A stretch of 64,000 bases of DNA, taken from positions 87,633-151,632 of the forward strand of contig NZ_CAKZLP010000085.1 in assembly GCF_937127095.1 (NCBI RefSeq). Reading direction: 5' to 3'. This document shows positions 61,603-64,000 of this stretch, one piece after another; position 1 is the first letter of the stretch; each line of letters opens with the position of its first letter. The notes below the pieces were generated by a model. It saw only the letters and a list, made by a program, of their open reading frames with translations. It had not been told where the DNA came from and ran no database searches. A program made the translations under genes and the position numbers. Origin of the DNA: an uncultured Amphritea sp. GTDB taxonomy: Bacteria > Pseudomonadota > Gammaproteobacteria > Pseudomonadales > Balneatricaceae.

Positions 61603-62637
61603 ATGGATATCAAACAAGCGCTGGCGCGGGTGGTCGATCATATTGACCTGAGTCGCGATGAAATGGTTGATGTTATGCGTCAGGTGATGACCGGTGAGTG
61701 TTCTGAATCGCAGATCGCCGGTTTTCTGGTGGCGCTGCGCATGAAGAGTGAATCGATTGATGAGATTACCGGGGCTGCTCAGGTGATGCGTGAGCTGGCA
61801 ACGCCGGTAAAAGCAACCTCTGCGCCGTTGGTCGATATCGTCGGTACCGGTGGCGATGGCGCCAACCTGTTTAACGTGTCTTCTGCCAGCGCCTTTGTCG
61901 CTGCGGCTTGCGGTGTTTATATCGCTAAACATGGTAACCGTGGGGTTTCTTCCAGCAGTGGCAGTGCTGATCTGCTTGAGCAGGCGGGAATCAATCTCGA
62001 CCTGAGCGCAGAAGCGGTAGCTCGCTGTATCGATGAAGTCGGGGTTGGCTTTATTTTTGCGCCCGGTTTTCATGGTGCGATGAAGCATGCTATTGGCGCT
62101 CGCCGTGCTCTGGGTGCCCGAACCATGTTTAATATCCTTGGGCCTATGACCAATCCGGCAGGGGCCCAGCGTCTGGTTGTCGGTGTTTTTAGCAAGAAAC
62201 TCTGCAGACCTATGGCTGAGGTGATGCAGCAGCTTGGCGGTGAGCACATTATGGTCGTGCATGCGGATGATGGTCTTGATGAGATCAGTCTTGCTACACA
62301 TACCCATGTCGTTGAACTTAAAGATGGCGCGATCACAGAATACAGATTGTCACCAGAGGATCTGGGGCTGGAGAGTCAGAGTCTGATTGGCCTGGATATC
62401 GATAGTCCGGCGCAGTCGCTCGAGCTGATAAAGAAAGCCTTCTCTGGAGCCCAGGATACCGTGGCTAAGAAGGCGGCATCGATGGTGGCGCTGAATGCTG
62501 GCGCGGCGATCTACCTCAGCGGTCAGGCTTCCAGCCATAAAGAGGGCGTGACAAAAGCCCTGGAAGCGATCCACTCGGGTGCGGCACTGAATAAAATGCA
62601 ACAGCTGGCAGAGTTTAGCCAGTCGCTGAAGGATTGA
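61603..62637 (+). CDS. trpD: TrpD, anthranilate phosphoribosyltransferase
   Basis: This 344-aa enzyme transfers phosphoribose to anthranilate. Motifs in order are VDIVGTGGDGANLFNVSSASAFVAAACG, KHGNRGVSSSSGSADLLEQAG (PRPP and anthranilate sites), GFIFAPGFHGAMKHAIGARRALGARTMFNILGPMTNPA and HADDGLDEIS. Length is normal. It starts 10 bases after trpG with AAGGACGA upstream. Confidence 0.97.
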   Translation: MDIKQALARVVDHIDLSRDEMVDVMRQVMTGECSESQIAGFLVALRMKSESIDEITGAAQVMRELATPVKATSAPLVDIVGTGGDGANLFNVSSASAFVAAACGVYIAKHGNRGVSSSSGSADLLEQAGINLDLSAEAVARCIDEVGVGFIFAPGFHGAMKHAIGARRALGARTMFNILGPMTNPAGAQRLVVGVFSKKLCRPMAEVMQQLGGEHIMVVHADDGLDEISLATHTHVVELKDGAITEYRLSPEDLGLESQSLIGLDIDSPAQSLELIKKAFSGAQDTVAKKAASMVALNAGAAIYLSGQASSHKEGVTKALEAIHSGAALNKMQQLAEFSQSLKD

Positions 62638-62643
62638 ACAACG

Positions 62644-63456
62644 ATGACTGATACACCCACCGTGCTAAAAAAGATAATTGCACGGAAATATGCAGAGATT
62701 GCTGAGCGTCAGCCGGTAAACAGTATTGCTGACCTGAAAGCGCAGATCGCTGATCAGCAGGGCAGTGCGACGGACCCTCGTGGTTTTGTCGCAAATATGG
62801 CGAAAACACTGGCTGAAGGGCGTTCGGCTATTATTGCGGAAGCGAAAAAAGCCAGCCCTTCCAAAGGGGTGATTCGTGATCCCTTTGTGCCAGCCGATAT
62901 TGCCCGTTCCTATGAGGCGGGCGGTGCGAGTTGTCTGTCAGTGCTCACCGATGCTGATTTCTTTCAGGGCAGCGAAGCTTTCCTGATGGAAGCGCGTGCC
63001 GCCTGTTCCCTGCCGGTTATCCGTAAGGATTTTATTGTTGATCCTTATCAGATCTATGAAGCCCGGGCGATCGGTGCCGACTGTATCTTGCTGATTGTGG
63101 CCGCGCTGGACGATGCTCAGATGGCGGATCTCAATGCCCTGGCACTTGAGCTGGGTATGGATGTGCTGATTGAGGTGCATAACCAGGTTGAGCTGGAACG
63201 CTCTCTGCCGCTGGGTAACACGCTGGTGGGGATCAATAACCGCAACCTGCACACCTTTGAAGTGTCTCTTGATCACACCTTTGCGTTGCTGGATAGTGTG
63301 CCTGAGGATCGTATCGTAGTTACCGAAAGCGGCATTCTCTGCCGGGAAGATGTTATCGCCATGCGTGAGCACAAGGTTAACAGCTTTCTGGTGGGTGAAA
63401 CCTTTATGCGCGCCGCTGATCCGGGTAGTAAGCTGGCTGAACTGTTCGCCAAATAA
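62644..63456 (+). CDS. trpC: TrpC, indole-3-glycerol phosphate synthase
   Basis: This 270-aa single-domain enzyme (no TrpF fusion) has the active-site blocks IIAEAKKASPSKG, CLSVLTDADFFQGS, LPVIRKDFIVDPYQIYEARA, VLIEVHNQVELE, LVGINNRNLHTFEV and VTESGILCREDV. It closes the indole ring in tryptophan synthesis. The start follows trpD by 6 bases. Confidence 0.97.
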   Translation: MTDTPTVLKKIIARKYAEIAERQPVNSIADLKAQIADQQGSATDPRGFVANMAKTLAEGRSAIIAEAKKASPSKGVIRDPFVPADIARSYEAGGASCLSVLTDADFFQGSEAFLMEARAACSLPVIRKDFIVDPYQIYEARAIGADCILLIVAALDDAQMADLNALALELGMDVLIEVHNQVELERSLPLGNTLVGINNRNLHTFEVSLDHTFALLDSVPEDRIVVTESGILCREDVIAMREHKVNSFLVGETFMRAADPGSKLAELFAK

Positions 63457-63483
63457 TAACGATTGAAAGAAGATACAGAGACT

Positions 63484-63891
63484 ATGCAAGCAAAAGTAAA
63501 ATGGGACGGCGATGTCCGTTTTAAGGGAACCACCGGTTCCGGATTTGATATCACCATTGATGGCGAGTTGAAGCAGGGCCCGCGGCCAATGGAGCTGATG
63601 CTGCTGGGCCTGGGTGGTTGCACCTCTTACGATGTCATCGGTATTCTGAAAAAAACCCGTCAGGATGTGGTGGATTGTGTCGCCGAGATCGATGCTGAAC
63701 GTGCCGATGCCGTGCCAGCGGTGTTTACCAAGATCCATGTGAAATTTATTGTTTCCGGACGCGGCCTGAGCGAGAAGAAGGTTGAGCGTGCGGTAAAACT
63801 GTCGGCTGAACAGTACTGCTCAGCATCCCTGATGCTGGAAAAGGGTGGCGTAGAGATTACCCATAGCTTTGAGATTGTAGAGGTGGAATAA
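63484..63891 (+). CDS. OsmC-family peroxiredoxin-like protein (YhfA type)
   Basis: This 135-aa protein has the OsmC fold, GPRPMELMLLGLGGCTSYDVIGILKKTRQDV, with one Cys in GGCT and a second in AEQYCSASLML, both expected of the family. Members reduce organic hydroperoxides or act as thiol-dependent stress proteins; the YhfA subgroup has no firm role. It is 27 bases after trpC and may be read through with trpGDC. ATG 63484 was preferred to TTG 63463. Confidence 0.9.
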   Translation: MQAKVKWDGDVRFKGTTGSGFDITIDGELKQGPRPMELMLLGLGGCTSYDVIGILKKTRQDVVDCVAEIDAERADAVPAVFTKIHVKFIVSGRGLSEKKVERAVKLSAEQYCSASLMLEKGGVEITHSFEIVEVE

Positions 63892-63901
63892 ACATCGTTG
63901 T

Positions 63902-63927
63902 TAGAACGTCGCTGCGCGACTGGCTAG
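63902..63927. repeat. CTAG-type modular hairpin repeat, copy C
   Basis: TAGAACG, then the hairpin GTCGC-TGC-GCGAC (63908-63920), then TGGCTAG. The module has the same frame as copies A and B and lies 10 bases after the OsmC-family stop. After it, the last 70 bases of the window show no recognisable feature. Confidence 0.65.
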
Positions 63928-64000
63928 CAGACTGTCGGACTTAATCGAATAAAGCCTCTATGAGATAATCGCGCCACCCTGGCAACGACCGGATAACGAT

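Overview
The window looks like chromosome of a marine gammaproteobacterium of the Oceanospirillales type (Amphritea/Neptunomonas/Neptuniibacter-like). This is inferred from moderate GC, dense operons, a betaine (ProXWV, BCCT) lifestyle, gammaproteobacterial families (FolX, PurT, VF530, TSUP) and aromatic catabolism next to trpGDC. I have no database match to fix the genus. No rRNA, tRNA, CRISPR array, transposase or phage gene was seen.

Region 1 (1-33102) is most of a type VI secretion system (T6SS). It runs tssE (3' end only), tssF, tssG, tssH/clpV and a VasH-type sigma-54 activator. A vgrG effector module follows: VgrG, DUF4123 adaptor, large VasX-like membrane-active effector, candidate membrane immunity protein, a small AT-rich secreted protein, and PAAR. 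Then come a SPOR-like protein on the opposite strand, an unknown gene, hcp, tssJ, tssK, tssL (with an OmpA domain) and tssM. The module ends with the threonine-phosphorylation genes tagF, pppA and a 1560-aa ppkA that carries a C-terminal FGE-sulfatase-like domain, and a small membrane protein. Consensus-quality -24/-12 promoters precede vgrG and hcp, so the VasH-type regulator probably drives export of tube and spike. tssA, tssB, tssC and an Fha gene are not in the window and may lie upstream.

Region 2 (33103-41227) holds a COG0523 metal-chaperone GTPase behind a near-perfect Zur-type palindrome. Next are a MarR regulator of the EctR/CosR kind divergent from a proXWV betaine/proline ABC transporter, a DUF2846-like lipoprotein, purT and a TSUP permease. 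A modular CTAG-bounded hairpin repeat sits at the ends of proV and purT and supplies the TAG stop codon of both; a related copy lies near the right edge.

Region 3 (41228-49771) is a divergent locus around a LysR regulator. One arm has an Ldh2/DUF3726-like protein and a 573-aa protein I do not recognise. The other has an aldehyde dehydrogenase, an M19-dipeptidase-like protein lacking key metal ligands, an atypical BCCT transporter and a RidA protein. It reads as an undescribed or poorly described catabolic pathway for a betaine or another N-methylated compound. Three long palindromes sit between its genes.

Region 4 (49851-60683) has VF530, folX and a small conserved protein, then a divergently transcribed AraC/XylS regulator and an operon matching indole catabolism: iifA, iifB, iifC, iifD, an outer-membrane SphA/MetA-type channel and antABC. 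The predicted route is indole to indole-2,3-dihydrodiol to 3-hydroxyindolin-2-one to anthranilate to catechol. Three XylS-type boxes lie in the shared promoter region.

Region 5 (60684-64000) is trpGDC plus an OsmC-family gene. Anthranilate-consuming biosynthesis therefore lies directly downstream of anthranilate-degrading dioxygenase genes.
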